DNA from: an uncultured Porphyromonadaceae bacterium
GTDB lineage: Bacteria > Bacteroidota > Bacteroidia > Bacteroidales > Muribaculaceae
NCBI GenBank assembly: GCA_900545955.1
Contig: URAU01000020.1
Span: 1 to 44,563 of the forward strand
Direction: 5' to 3'
DNA: 44,563 nucleotides
Position numbers and translations under genes: made by a program. Positions 32,367 through 40,633 of the stretch are shown one piece after another. The stretch's first letter is position 1. The number at the start of each line of letters is the position of its first letter. The notes under the pieces are model-generated. The model did no database searches, was not told the DNA's origin, and saw nothing but the letters and a program-made list of their open reading frames with translations.

Positions 32367-33434
32367 TCAGGCCATATTTGTTAGCTGACGGTGATGGCGC
32401 ATCAGTTCGTTGGCATGAGCGTATTCCTGAGGTGAACCGATGTCGATCCAGGTGCCTGAAATCGGGTAATATCCCACACGCCGGCCGTCGGCAATAGCCT
32501 TTAGGAGAAAGTCGGGCGCGTCGGTGCGCCGGCCGGCAGGGAGAGTGTGGAGCAGACGGTTGGAGAAGATGTAGATACCGGCGTTAGCGAAATGGGTTGT
32601 GGTCGGTTTTTCAGCGATGTCGGTCACGAGGTCGCCCTCGGTTCGGAGTATGGCGTAGGGCACCGACGAGGTATACGGAATGGCGGCTATCGTTGCGTCG
32701 GCGCGGGTCTCGACGTGGCGGAGATACATCTCCTCAAGGTCGATGGTGGTGAGCAGGTCGGAATTCATCACCAGCGTGCACCCCTCCTCAGGGAGCGGAG
32801 CGAGCGTGCAGGCGCCGAGCGTGCCCATCGGAGATTCCTCCTCGATACAGCGGGCGGAAATGCCGTGGTGCGGTGCGGAGAAGTACTCGCGCATGCGGTC
32901 GGCCATGTAGCGCACCATAATATATACATCGGAGATGCCGCAGCGGGCCAGATTCTCGATGTTGTAGTCGATGATGGGGCGCCCGCCCACCTCGAGCAGC
33001 GGTTTGGGGGTGGTGAGCGTCAACGGACGCAGGCGTTCGCCCAGACCTCCGGCCATCAGCACGGCCGAAAGCGGGAGGATGGTGCGTGTGGCCGTAAGGT
33101 CGACGGCGTCGGCGAGTTTCCCGGAAGAATCGACGACCGGGAGGAGGCGCAGGCCGAGCGCGCGGGCACGGCGCATTACAGCCATACGCATCTCAGCGGA
33201 GGCATCGGCGGAGAGTACCGTGCAGTCGCGGTGGGCAACGTCGCCTACCCGGTCTGAAACGGCCACTCCGCGCAGCAGGCCGCGCCGGATGTCACCGTCG
33301 GTCACGGTACCGGTCAATCGACCGTCGGCGTCGATCACGAGGAGCGTCATCAGCCTGCCTGGCAGCCCGTTGAGCTGCCGGAGGGCGTCGAGCACCGAGG
33401 CGCCGGAGCGTATGATGTATTCGTTCGTTTTCAT
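32367..33434 (-). CDS. CBS-pair nucleotidyltransferase (PtmE-like)
   Basis: A 355-aa cytoplasmic protein in two parts. Residues 1-115 are a pair of CBS domains (VIDADGRLTGTVTDGDIRRGL, core GTVTDGDIRRG, and LPVVDSSGKLADAVDL). Residues 120-345 are a nucleotide-sugar pyrophosphorylase (LMAGGLGERLRPLT, TPKPLLEVGG, EESPMGTLGAC, MNSDLLT, FANAGIYIF, WIDIGSPQEYAHA). This fusion is characteristic of PtmE, which makes GDP-glucosamine for legionaminic acid synthesis in Campylobacter. Here it follows NeuA- and NeuC-type genes, which fits that role. The substrate (GlcN-1-P and GTP) is inferred from family and neighbours only. It could instead make another NDP-hexose. Confidence 0.85.
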   Translation of the reverse strand: MKTNEYIIRSGASVLDALRQLNGLPGRLMTLLVIDADGRLTGTVTDGDIRRGLLRGVAVSDRVGDVAHRDCTVLSADASAEMRMAVMRRARALGLRLLPVVDSSGKLADAVDLTATRTILPLSAVLMAGGLGERLRPLTLTTPKPLLEVGGRPIIDYNIENLARCGISDVYIMVRYMADRMREYFSAPHHGISARCIEEESPMGTLGACTLAPLPEEGCTLVMNSDLLTTIDLEEMYLRHVETRADATIAAIPYTSSVPYAILRTEGDLVTDIAEKPTTTHFANAGIYIFSNRLLHTLPAGRRTDAPDFLLKAIADGRRVGYYPISGTWIDIGSPQEYAHANELMRHHRQLTNMA

Positions 33435-33446
33435 CTTTTGGTTCTT

Positions 33447-34175
33447 TTATTTCACGTCCGGAGGGAGCGAGACAATCCCTGCGGCCAGCAGCGCCTCGGC
33501 AATGGTCCAGTCGAGCGGTGTATCGAGGTCGACCGAGCGCTCGGCCGGCATCTCGTAGGGGAGTCTGACGGGAAAATCGCCCATTGGCATGGCGCGGAGC
33601 GATTCGGGATTTATAGCATAGACGGCGCCGTTGAATTCCCAGGCCTGAGGGGCGTCCTGGCGGCGCGTGAGGTGTCCGTCGCCCTTCGATACATGGAGCG
33701 AGCCGTCGGCGCCGGTCTCGAAGCAGTTGTAGTAAGGATTGGCCGAAGCGGCCTTTACCGAAACGGCCATATCGGGCTTGCGCGTCTCGTAGAGCGCGAG
33801 CACACCTTCCACGTCGGCGGCGGTGCGGAAGGGCGACGTGGGCTGGAGCAGCAGGATGCAGTCGAAGTCAATGCCCTGACCGCATGCCCAGTCGGCTGCG
33901 TGGAGCATCACCTCGCGCGAGCCGGCCGTGTCTGTAGCCAGTTCGGCGGGACGCAGATAAGGCGTTGGTGCCCCGGCTTCGGCGGCAACGGCGGCTATCT
34001 CGGGCGAGTCGGTGGAAACGAGCACGTTGCTCCGGTCGAGCCCCATCCGCCGGCTCACATCGAGAGCCACGGCTATGGAATGGGCGATGAGCGGACGTCC
34101 GCCCAGCGGTTTTATGTTCTTATGCGGAATCCCCTTGCTCCCGCCGCGGGCCGGGATTATGAAGAGAGGTTTCAT
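33447..34175 (-). CDS. neuA: CMP-nonulosonate cytidylyltransferase (NeuA/LegF type)
   Basis: A 242-aa enzyme expected to activate a nonulosonic acid with CTP. The N-terminal signature is FIIPARGGSKGIPHKNIKPLGG (core IPARGGSKGIPHKN, residues 6-19), which binds CTP. LQPTSPFRT (about 107) and EFNGAVYAI (about 191) are further family motifs, and YEMPAERSVDLDTPLDW marks the C-terminus. It overlaps the NeuC-type gene by 4 bp and is followed by the PtmE-like gene after 12 nt. Without a synthase in the window the sugar cannot be fixed. A legionaminic-type acid is the best guess from the PtmE-like neighbour. Confidence 0.9.
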   Translation of the reverse strand: MKPLFIIPARGGSKGIPHKNIKPLGGRPLIAHSIAVALDVSRRMGLDRSNVLVSTDSPEIAAVAAEAGAPTPYLRPAELATDTAGSREVMLHAADWACGQGIDFDCILLLQPTSPFRTAADVEGVLALYETRKPDMAVSVKAASANPYYNCFETGADGSLHVSKGDGHLTRRQDAPQAWEFNGAVYAINPESLRAMPMGDFPVRLPYEMPAERSVDLDTPLDWTIAEALLAAGIVSLPPDVK

Positions 34176-35344
34176 ATGTTGTCGGTGTTGAGGTCGTGGA
34201 AACGTTTGGTGCGCAGAGCTTTGTGGTCGGCGCCGAGAATAACGTCAACCATGGCGCGGAGCGTGTCGGGACCGCCGTAGGGGTTCACGACCGCGGCTGC
34301 CTCCTCGCGGAATTCCGGCGAAAGCGCGCGGGCTATGGCCGAGGCGATGGAGGAGGTATCTGTGGCGCAATGGATTACGGATGGAGCGCAGAGGCGTCCG
34401 CGCTGACGTATGCCGATGTCGACCGTCGGAATCCCCATCGAGGGCACTTCGACGATACCGCTCGAGGAATTGCCCACCACGGCGCCGACATAGTGGAGCG
34501 CCGACAGATAGCGCTTCCAGCCGAGCGACGCCACGGCCACTGCCCTCCCCTTCCGTGCGGCCACATAGCTGTCGATGAGGCGGATGATCGACTCCCCCTC
34601 GGGGTCGTTGTTGGGATATGTGAAAATCAGCGTTGAATCGGGGAAGCTGTCGAGGGCGCTGAGCATATTGGCGCAAGTCGCGGCCGCGGGAGTGTCGTCC
34701 ATCGTGGCCGGATGGAGCGTCACGAGAAGAGTGCGCCGGTCGATGGCTATGCCGAGGTCGGCCTCCAACTCCTCGCGCGGTATGGGAGTCTCGTGGGTGA
34801 GGTTGTAGACGCCTATAGCTCCGGTGTTTACCACCATAGCCGGGTCCTCCCCCATCTGGACCACGCGGCGCCGGTAAGGCTCGGTGGCCGTGAGATGGAG
34901 CGACGAAAGTTTGGTGATGGCGTGGCGGATGCTGTCGTCGAACGCCCCTTCGGAGATTTCGCCTCCGGCGATGTGGACAATAGGTATGCGCATCACCGTT
35001 GCCGCCTGCGCCACAGCGAGCATCTCGTAGCGGTCGCCGAGGATTATGAGCATATCGGGCCTGATAGCCTCGAAAGCGTCGGCCATACCGGCCATACACT
35101 CGGCTGCCGCGCGCACCGTATCGGCCGCCGAAGCACCCTCGGCCGACGGCATCGCCACACGTGCCGCCACCTCGAAGCCGTCGGCCTCGATTTCGCCGAC
35201 AGTCATTCCGAAACGCGGATTCAGGTGCATATTTGTGGCCACGACACGCACCTCCACCCCCTCCCGGAGGGCGAGAGCGCGGGCAATCGGTCGGAGCAGC
35301 CCCCAGTCGGCCCTTGTACTTGTGGCGATAGCAATTACAGGCAT
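34172..35344 (-). CDS. neuC: Hydrolysing UDP-HexNAc 2-epimerase (NeuC/LegG type)
   Basis: A 390-aa cytoplasmic enzyme that releases UDP and epimerises at C2, supplying ManNAc or a diacetamido analogue for nonulosonic acid synthesis. The start is ATG 35344 (MPVIAIATSTRADWGLL). Family marks: TSTRADWGLLRPI, NMHLNPRFG, ILGDRYEML (about 99), HIAGGEISEGAFDDSIRHA (about 117), TGAIGVYN and the C-terminal GNSSSGIVEVPSMGIPTVDIG (core GNSSSGIVEVP). It is first in a leftward three-gene operon with a -7 box at 35375. The NeuB-type synthase, dehydratase, aminotransferase and acetyltransferase are not in the window. Confidence 0.92.
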   Translation of the reverse strand: MPVIAIATSTRADWGLLRPIARALALREGVEVRVVATNMHLNPRFGMTVGEIEADGFEVAARVAMPSAEGASAADTVRAAAECMAGMADAFEAIRPDMLIILGDRYEMLAVAQAATVMRIPIVHIAGGEISEGAFDDSIRHAITKLSSLHLTATEPYRRRVVQMGEDPAMVVNTGAIGVYNLTHETPIPREELEADLGIAIDRRTLLVTLHPATMDDTPAAATCANMLSALDSFPDSTLIFTYPNNDPEGESIIRLIDSYVAARKGRAVAVASLGWKRYLSALHYVGAVVGNSSSGIVEVPSMGIPTVDIGIRQRGRLCAPSVIHCATDTSSIASAIARALSPEFREEAAAVVNPYGGPDTLRAMVDVILGADHKALRTKRFHDLNTDNI

Positions 35345-35374
35345 CGGCAAAATACTTAAATTCGTTTCAACCCA

Positions 35375-35382
35375 CAAATTTA
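35375..35382 (-). promoter_or_regulatory. -7 box for the nonulosonate operon
   Basis: On the minus strand TAAATTTG fits TAnnTTTG, 30 nt before ATG 35344. No -33 box is evident. Confidence 0.45.
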
Positions 35383-35781
35383 GCCAAATAAATCCGATTT
35401 CCACCCATCCTATGGTTTCTTACCGCAATTCACCATTATGAAAACACGACTGAAAACACGACGCCCCGCTATGAAAGCATGGATCCTGAACATGCTTCCA
35501 CAGCGGGGCGAGAGCGGTTGGTCCAACCGGGCGCGAAGAGGCCTACCTCTTTAGCGGCCTTTTATAGCGGCGCATCTTTTGCGTCGCGACGGGGTCCATG
35601 GGTTAAGACCCATGGCTACATCAATGCCACCCCTACGGGGTTGAATTTGTAACCTAAAATCTGCACCACTCTAAAAAGCCGCCGGCCATCCGGATGGGAA
35701 CTGGAGACCTTCGGGCTTCCGCACTCAGCACAGTACTGAGGATGGCAGCTGCGGAGGCCCGGAGGGCCGGCGAGGCTTAGG

Positions 35782-35803
35782 AGGTGCGAATCATTTCGCA
35801 CCT
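35782..35803 (-). repeat. GAGGTGCGAA hairpin repeat, copy 1 (inverted)
   Basis: AGGTGCGAA-TCAT-TTCGCACCT. Read on the minus strand, the flanks (GCGTAAGGTGCGAA and CCTCCTAAGCCTCGCCGG) match copies 2 and 3. Confidence 0.7.
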
Positions 35804-35872
35804 TACGCATTCGGCGTAGACCATGAACGCTTCCTGAGTATTGATAATACCATTAGCGCTGCGCGAACGCGT

Positions 35873-35896
35873 GAGGTGCGAAATGATTCGCACCTC
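35873..35896 (+). repeat. GAGGTGCGAA hairpin repeat, copy 2
   Basis: GAGGTGCGAA-ATGA-TTCGCACCTC is a perfect 10-bp stem, flanked by GCGCGAACGCGT on the left and CTATGCCGGCG on the right. Confidence 0.75.
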
Positions 35897-36097
35897 CTAT
35901 GCCGGCGACAGCCATTATGGGGCTAACTAGGAGGCATCGCCATGCGCTCCAGGGGATTCCAAGGGGTTCCGGATGGGTTGCGCCATTGACCGATAGGAAC
36001 CTGGCAACAGCCCCGGTCGGTCAATTGGGAGGATGGAAGAATGTCAATGTACGCTTGCCATGCGGTTTAGCTTTGGGCTGCGGGGCATGACTTGCCG

Positions 36098-36376
36098 CTA
36101 TATACATCGCTCATGGTCGACGCCTCTGTGTACGGTAAGGATGAACGGTGTGAATTCAGAATCTATGGGGAGCAGGATCGAACCGACCAGACGGCGGATT
36201 AGGGCGTCAATGTCGATATGAAGATGCGGGTGCTCATACTCGTGGATGGCACGGCGCATTTCGGCAAGGGAATATAGGCAGTGCTTCCGAAGCTCCGGGC
36301 TACGGATGCGGCGGTAGACTGCCCCGACGACCGGGTCGGGAGGATGAAAATAGGGATTGCGGGGGCGGCGGGACAT
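36098..36376 (-). CDS. Small hypothetical protein in the repeat region
   Basis: A 92-aa reading (start MSRRPRNPYFHPPD) with codon use like neighbouring genes. It has no signal peptide or membrane span. It is rich in Arg, His and Ile, with HEYEHPHLHIDIDALIRRL in the middle (core HPHLHIDID). No family is recognised. It is the only open frame in the 1.7-kb palindrome-rich stretch with coding-like composition. It could equally be a remnant of a mobile element gene, or chance. Confidence 0.3.
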   Translation of the reverse strand: MSRRPRNPYFHPPDPVVGAVYRRIRSPELRKHCLYSLAEMRRAIHEYEHPHLHIDIDALIRRLVGSILLPIDSEFTPFILTVHRGVDHERCI

Positions 36377-36860
36377 ATAGGCGAGGAATAATAGTTCTGA
36401 TTATTATGACTCGGGCTGAAGCCCGAAGCGCAAACAAATTGGAGGGAGGAAAAGGAGAAGAGGAGGCGAGAAAGGAAGCAGGGGCGGCTGAAGCCGAGCG
36501 CGTGAGGTGCGAAATAATTCGCACTTCCTAAGCCGGCGCAAGGAGGGAGGCGAGGGGGATTTCCGGCGATGCTCGCCGGAAGCGGTTAACCGCTCCGTGG
36601 AGTCCTTAAAATTATATTATGGGAGGGGCGGGAAATGACTGCGATGCAAAGATACAACCGAGGCTGGGCAAAATTCTTTCATATCTCATTTAAATAAAGC
36701 TAAATTTATGTAGAATTTTAACATCACGATGGAAATTTCCGGAGTATATATCCATGAGAAAAAGGTAAGAAAATAGGGGATGGTGGTGGGGAGGATTGCG
36801 GAATTTGTTGCTAACTTTGCAGTGGATTAAATGATAACAATATAAGCCGGCTACATGCTT
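36377..36860. other. Palindrome-rich spacer, right part
   Basis: No gene seen. It contains CGGGCTGAAGCCCG (about 36411-36424), hairpin repeat copy 3, and the adjacent palindromes TTCCGGCGA-TGC-TCGCCGGAA and GCGGTTAACCGC (about 36560-36593). It then becomes AT-rich. Confidence 0.5.
36504..36527 (+). repeat. GAGGTGCGAA hairpin repeat, copy 3
   Basis: GAGGTGCGAA-ATAA-TTCGCACTTC, one mismatch in the stem, flanked by GCCGAGCGCGT and CTAAGCCGGCG as in copy 2. Confidence 0.7.
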
Positions 36861-36962
36861 GTAGGGATGCACCCCGCTGCATCCGGATATCGATATATTT
36901 GGCTGCCGTATTTAAATTAGTTCGGCTCACGAAAGGGCGGATGCACCAGGGTGCATCCCTAC
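36861..36962. repeat. Two-hairpin GTAGGGAYGCAC-family element
   Basis: The element starts GTAGGGATGCACC and ends GGTGCATCCCTAC, so its ends are inverted. The left hairpin is GGATGCA/TGCATCC (36865-36884) and the right hairpin GGATGCACC-AG-GGTGCATCC (36939-36958). The right 35 bp, from GGCTCA on, nearly match the element at 44024-44109. Confidence 0.8.
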
Positions 36963-37029
36963 TTCCTGAGAGCAACCGATTTAGATTGTAGCCATCTTGT
37001 ATAAACAGCTAAGGATAAAAATATTAGAT

Positions 37030-37035
37030 AAGGAG
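37030..37035 (+). promoter_or_regulatory. Shine-Dalgarno sequence deciding the DUF3737 start
   Basis: AAGGAG ends directly before ATG 37036 (spacing 0, unusable) but lies 9 nt before ATG 37045 (good spacing). This favours 37045 as the start. A clear SD is unusual in this window. Confidence 0.5.
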
Positions 37036-37044
37036 ATGACGACA

Positions 37045-37935
37045 ATGGATAAGGATTATCTGTTTGCGCCCCGCGAGGCGGGGAAGGAGATGAAAGAGGT
37101 GGCTAACGGGGAATTCGGGGGCGAGCGCGCGCTGTTTGCCGTTGAAAACGTTCGGCTTACCGACTGCATTTTCCACGCCGGAGAGTCGGCGCTGAAGCGC
37201 ACGGCCAATATCGAGGCGATCCGCTGCCGCTTCGAGGGGAAATATCCCTTCTGGCATACGGACGGGTTCACGGTGAAGGAGTGCGAGTTCACTCCGGGAG
37301 CACGCGCGGCGCTCTGGTATTCGCGCAATCTGAAAATGAGCGAAACGCGGGTGGATGCTCCTAAAATGTTCCGCGAGATGGACGGCGTGGTGCTCACCGG
37401 GGTGACGATTCCCGACGCTCAGGAGACGCTCTGGAGCTGTCGCGGCGTGAAGCTGCGCGACGTGGAGGTGAAAAACGCCGACTACCTGCTGCAGCACAGC
37501 GCCGACATCGACATCGACCGCTACCGCCAGCAGGGCAACTACTCATTCCAGTACTGCAAGAACGTGGTGATCCGCAACGCGGTAATCGACTCGAAGGATG
37601 CCTTCTGGGAGACGGACAACGTGACCATCTACGACTCTGAGCTGACGGGCGAATACCTGGGATGGCACTCGAAAAACCTTCGTCTGGTACGCTGCAAAAT
37701 CAACGGCACCCAGCCGCTCTGCTACTGCCGCAACCTCAAGGTGGAGGACTGCGAGTTCGGCCCGGAATGCGACCTGGCTTTCGAGGACTCTGACGTTGAG
37801 GCAACCGTCAGCACCGCCATAGTAAGCGTGAAGAATCCGCGCTCCGGCTCAATCAAGGCTCTTGCAATCGGAGAGACCATCAAGGACGCCAATATCCTCG
37901 CTCCCGCCGACTGCAAGATAGAGACAAAGCTCTGA
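37045..37935 (+). CDS. DUF3737 family protein (predicted beta-helix)
   Basis: A 296-aa cytoplasmic protein (no signal peptide) made of repeated short strands such as NVRLTDCIFHAGESALKR, NLKMSETRVDAP, NVVIRNAVIDSKDAFWETDN, NVTIYDSEL and NLRLVRCKING. The regular N-V/L-x-[IL]-x-x-[CS]-x-[IL] pattern at about 20-residue steps predicts a right-handed parallel beta-helix, as described for DUF3737. Tryptophans in FWHTDG, LWYSRN, LWSCRG, FWETDN and GWHSKN line one position of successive coils, which may form a binding face. Function unknown. It is the first gene of DUF3737-patB-MATE, 13 nt before patB. Confidence 0.85.
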   Translation: MDKDYLFAPREAGKEMKEVANGEFGGERALFAVENVRLTDCIFHAGESALKRTANIEAIRCRFEGKYPFWHTDGFTVKECEFTPGARAALWYSRNLKMSETRVDAPKMFREMDGVVLTGVTIPDAQETLWSCRGVKLRDVEVKNADYLLQHSADIDIDRYRQQGNYSFQYCKNVVIRNAVIDSKDAFWETDNVTIYDSELTGEYLGWHSKNLRLVRCKINGTQPLCYCRNLKVEDCEFGPECDLAFEDSDVEATVSTAIVSVKNPRSGSIKALAIGETIKDANILAPADCKIETKL

Positions 37936-37948
37936 ACCACACCAAGCC

Positions 37949-39139
37949 ATGACCACATTCGACGATATTGTAAACCGCCGCGGCAGCGGGTCATACAAAT
38001 GGGATTCAGCGCCCGACCCCGACGTGATTCCGCTCTGGGTGGCCGATATGGATTTCCGCACGGCGACGCCGGTAATCGAGGCGCTGCGCCGCCGCGTGGA
38101 CCACGGCATCTTCGGCTACACCCTCGTAGGTCCGGACTACTACGACGCCCTGACGGGATGGATGGCCTCGCGCCACAACTACCGTTTCGACGCCGCGCGG
38201 GTAATCTACACCTCGGGCGTCGTTCCCGCCATCTCGGCGATTATCAAGGCGCTGGCTAAGCCGGGCGAGGGAGTGATAGTGCAGACACCGGTCTACAACT
38301 GCTTCTTCTCGTCGATACGCAACAACGGTTGCCGCATTGTGGAGAATCCGCTGCGGCGCGTCGACCTCGACGCCCACGAATTCACCTACGAGATGGATTT
38401 CGAGCGTCTTGAAACTCTCGCCGCCGACGCGAGCAACACCATGCTACTGCTCTGCAATCCCCACAACCCCGCCGGACGCGCCTGGCGCAACGACGAGCTT
38501 GCCCGCATGGCCGAAATCTGCGCGCGCCACGGCGTACGCGTGGTCAGCGACGAAATCCACTGCGAACTGACCATGCCGGGACTCGCGTACACCCCCTACG
38601 GCCCTGTGGACGAGCAGGTGAACGGCCGTCCGACCGCCACCGTATGCCTCTCCCCTTCCAAGGCCTTCAACACCGCCGGGCTGCAGATTGCCAACATCGT
38701 ATGCCCCGACGCGGATACCCGCGCCGCCATCGACCGCGCCATCAATATCAACGAGGTGTGCGACGTGAATCCATTCGGCGTGGAGGCCCTGAAAGCCTCG
38801 TATACGCCCGAAGGAGCGGCGTGGCTCGACCAGCTCCGCGGCTACATCGCCGAAAACTATGCATTTACACGCGACTATCTGCGCGCCCAACTGCCACAAT
38901 GCCCCATGGCACGCCTGGAGGCCACCTACCTCCCCTGGGTCGACATCAAGGCCCTCGGCATCGACTCCGAGACGCTGGAGCAGAGACTCGTGGACGAGGC
39001 GAAAGTGTGGGTGAACTGCGGCGATATGTATGGCGTAGGAGGCTACCTGCGCATCAACATAGCCTGCCCACACCATCTGCTCGCCGAAGGGTTGCGGCGC
39101 ATGACCGACTGGATAAACCGAAACTGCCGAACGTCCTAA
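37949..39139 (+). CDS. PLP-dependent C-S lyase / aminotransferase (MalY/PatB)
   Basis: A 396-aa fold-type I PLP enzyme of the MalY/PatB subgroup, which cleaves cystathionine or cysteine conjugates to a thiol, pyruvate and ammonia. The start MTTFDDIVNRRGSGSYKWD and the motif IPLWVADMDF are diagnostic. The PLP lysine lies in LSPSKAFNTAGLQ (about 236). NPHNPAGRAW (about 174), VSDEIHCEL (about 203) and a C-terminal RINIACP complete the site. It sits 13 nt after DUF3737 and 7 nt before the MATE gene. The three are probably one transcript. Confidence 0.93.
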   Translation: MTTFDDIVNRRGSGSYKWDSAPDPDVIPLWVADMDFRTATPVIEALRRRVDHGIFGYTLVGPDYYDALTGWMASRHNYRFDAARVIYTSGVVPAISAIIKALAKPGEGVIVQTPVYNCFFSSIRNNGCRIVENPLRRVDLDAHEFTYEMDFERLETLAADASNTMLLLCNPHNPAGRAWRNDELARMAEICARHGVRVVSDEIHCELTMPGLAYTPYGPVDEQVNGRPTATVCLSPSKAFNTAGLQIANIVCPDADTRAAIDRAININEVCDVNPFGVEALKASYTPEGAAWLDQLRGYIAENYAFTRDYLRAQLPQCPMARLEATYLPWVDIKALGIDSETLEQRLVDEAKVWVNCGDMYGVGGYLRINIACPHHLLAEGLRRMTDWINRNCRTS

Positions 39140-39146
39140 ATCACAA

Positions 39147-40625
39147 ATGATTGAACTTATCAGGACCGGACAACCCCTGAGCTTCCGTCAGCGCCTTTGG
39201 CTGACGGTACAGCTCTCGTGGCCGGCCATCATGGCCCAGCTGTCGAGCATCCTGATGCAATATATCGACGCGGCGATGGTCGGGCGCCTCGGCGCCGACG
39301 ACAGCGCTGCCGTCGGCCTGGTTTCGACCAGTCTGTGGCTCTTCTGGGGTCTATGCTCGGCGGCCACAGTGGGATTTTCCGTGCAGGTGGCCCACCGCAT
39401 CGGTGCCAACGACCCCGCCGGAGCGCGCGGCGTGCTTCGCCAGGGAATCACGGCATCGGTAGCCTTCGGCATGATAATGGCCCTTATCGGCGTAGCCATC
39501 GCCGCTCCCCTGCCCGAATGGCTGGGAGGCACGGAGGCCGTCAACGGCAAAGCATCTGTATACTTCATTGTGTTCGTGGCCGCGCTGCCGATTCTCACAC
39601 TCAACTACTTAGGCAGCGCCATGCTGCGTGCTTCGGGCAATATGAAGACCGCCGGAGCGCTCAACGTGATGATGTGCGTGCTCGACGTGATTTTCAACTT
39701 CTTCTTCATCTTTCCGACGCGCAGCGTAGAGATAGCAGGTATGGAGCTGACGCTTCCGGGCGCCGGCCTGGGCGTGCTTGGCGCGGCACTCGGCACGGTA
39801 TGCGCCGAGGTAACCACGGCGGCCGCCGTGATGTGGGTGGCATGCTTCCGCCAGCGCGAGCTCGCAATATTCGGGCGGCGCGGGAAGTCAAACCGCCTCG
39901 GCAGCAACGAGAATGCCTCACGCAGGGCGTTCCTCCCCACCGGGCGCGTACTGAGAAACGCGCTGAAAGTGTCGGCGCCGATGACGCTGGAACATGGAGT
40001 GATTTGCGGTGCGCAGATTATGATTACAATTATTGTGGCGCCGCTCGGAGTGATGGCTATCGCGGCCAACGCCTTCGCAGTGACGGCCGAGGCGCTCTGC
40101 TATATGCCCGGCTACGGCATAGGCGACGCCGCAACCACACTCGTCGGCCAGAGCTACGGCGCCCGCAACAAGGCCCTCGCGCGGCAGTTCGGCTACCTTA
40201 CCGTAGGGCTCGGCATGGCAGTGATGACGCTCATGGGGGCAATCCTCTGGGTCTGCGCCCCGGCCGTTATGGAGCTGTTCACCCCAGTGGAGGAGATACA
40301 GCAACTGGGTGCTTCGGCCCTGCGCATCGAGGCGTGGGCCGAACCGATGTTTGCCGCGTCGATTGTGGCCTATGGCGTGATGGTGGGCGTCGGCGACACG
40401 ATAGTGCCGGCAATAATGAATTTTTCGAGCATCTGGCTGGTGCGCATACCAATAGCCGCGTTGCTGGCTCCGACCTGGGGGCTGAACGGCGTATGGACCG
40501 CCATGGCCGTGGAGCTGAGTTTCCGCGGACTCATCTTCCTCTGGCGTCTGATAAAAGGTACCTGGCTGAAACACGGGCTGCACACCGAGCCTGAGACCGT
40601 GCTCCCCGTCGACCCGAACGTCTGA
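39147..40625 (+). CDS. MATE-family efflux transporter
   Basis: A 492-aa inner-membrane exporter with twelve predicted spans in two related halves. Features include QLSWPAIMAQLSSILMQYIDAAMVG (core AIMAQLSSI, about residue 32), the conserved GLCSAATVGFSVQVA and the second-half GYGIGDAATTLVGQSYGARN (core ATTLVGQSYGA). MATE proteins expel cationic drugs or metabolites using sodium or proton gradients. It begins 7 nt after patB, which suggests export of a product or a toxic thiol linked to that enzyme, but this is inference. Its stop is 8 bp from that of the convergent lipoprotein. Confidence 0.95.
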   Translation: MIELIRTGQPLSFRQRLWLTVQLSWPAIMAQLSSILMQYIDAAMVGRLGADDSAAVGLVSTSLWLFWGLCSAATVGFSVQVAHRIGANDPAGARGVLRQGITASVAFGMIMALIGVAIAAPLPEWLGGTEAVNGKASVYFIVFVAALPILTLNYLGSAMLRASGNMKTAGALNVMMCVLDVIFNFFFIFPTRSVEIAGMELTLPGAGLGVLGAALGTVCAEVTTAAAVMWVACFRQRELAIFGRRGKSNRLGSNENASRRAFLPTGRVLRNALKVSAPMTLEHGVICGAQIMITIIVAPLGVMAIAANAFAVTAEALCYMPGYGIGDAATTLVGQSYGARNKALARQFGYLTVGLGMAVMTLMGAILWVCAPAVMELFTPVEEIQQLGASALRIEAWAEPMFAASIVAYGVMVGVGDTIVPAIMNFSSIWLVRIPIAALLAPTWGLNGVWTAMAVELSFRGLIFLWRLIKGTWLKHGLHTEPETVLPVDPNV

Positions 40626-40633
40626 GTCCGAGG

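Larger units (their letters stand above)
35383..36097. other. Palindrome-rich spacer, left part
   Basis: No supported gene. It holds a tandem AAAACACGAC pair (about 35441-35463), a large imperfect hairpin (CGCCCCGCT 35462-35470 with AGCGGGGCG 35502-35510, and AAGCATG/CATGCTT inside) and the palindrome CCATGGGTTAAGACCCATGG near 35596-35615. A CCCCTACGGGG palindrome and two GAGGTGCGAA hairpins follow. The dense short palindromes resemble REP-type DNA. Confidence 0.55.

Noticed and set aside
35616..35810. 64-codon minus-strand frame in the palindrome cluster
   Set aside because: It runs across two palindromes and one hairpin repeat copy. Composition reflects the repeats and not a protein.
39197..40594. 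465-codon frame overlapping the MATE gene in another frame
   Set aside because: Arg/His-rich composition typical of the +2 frame of GC-rich DNA. The MATE frame has the membrane spans.
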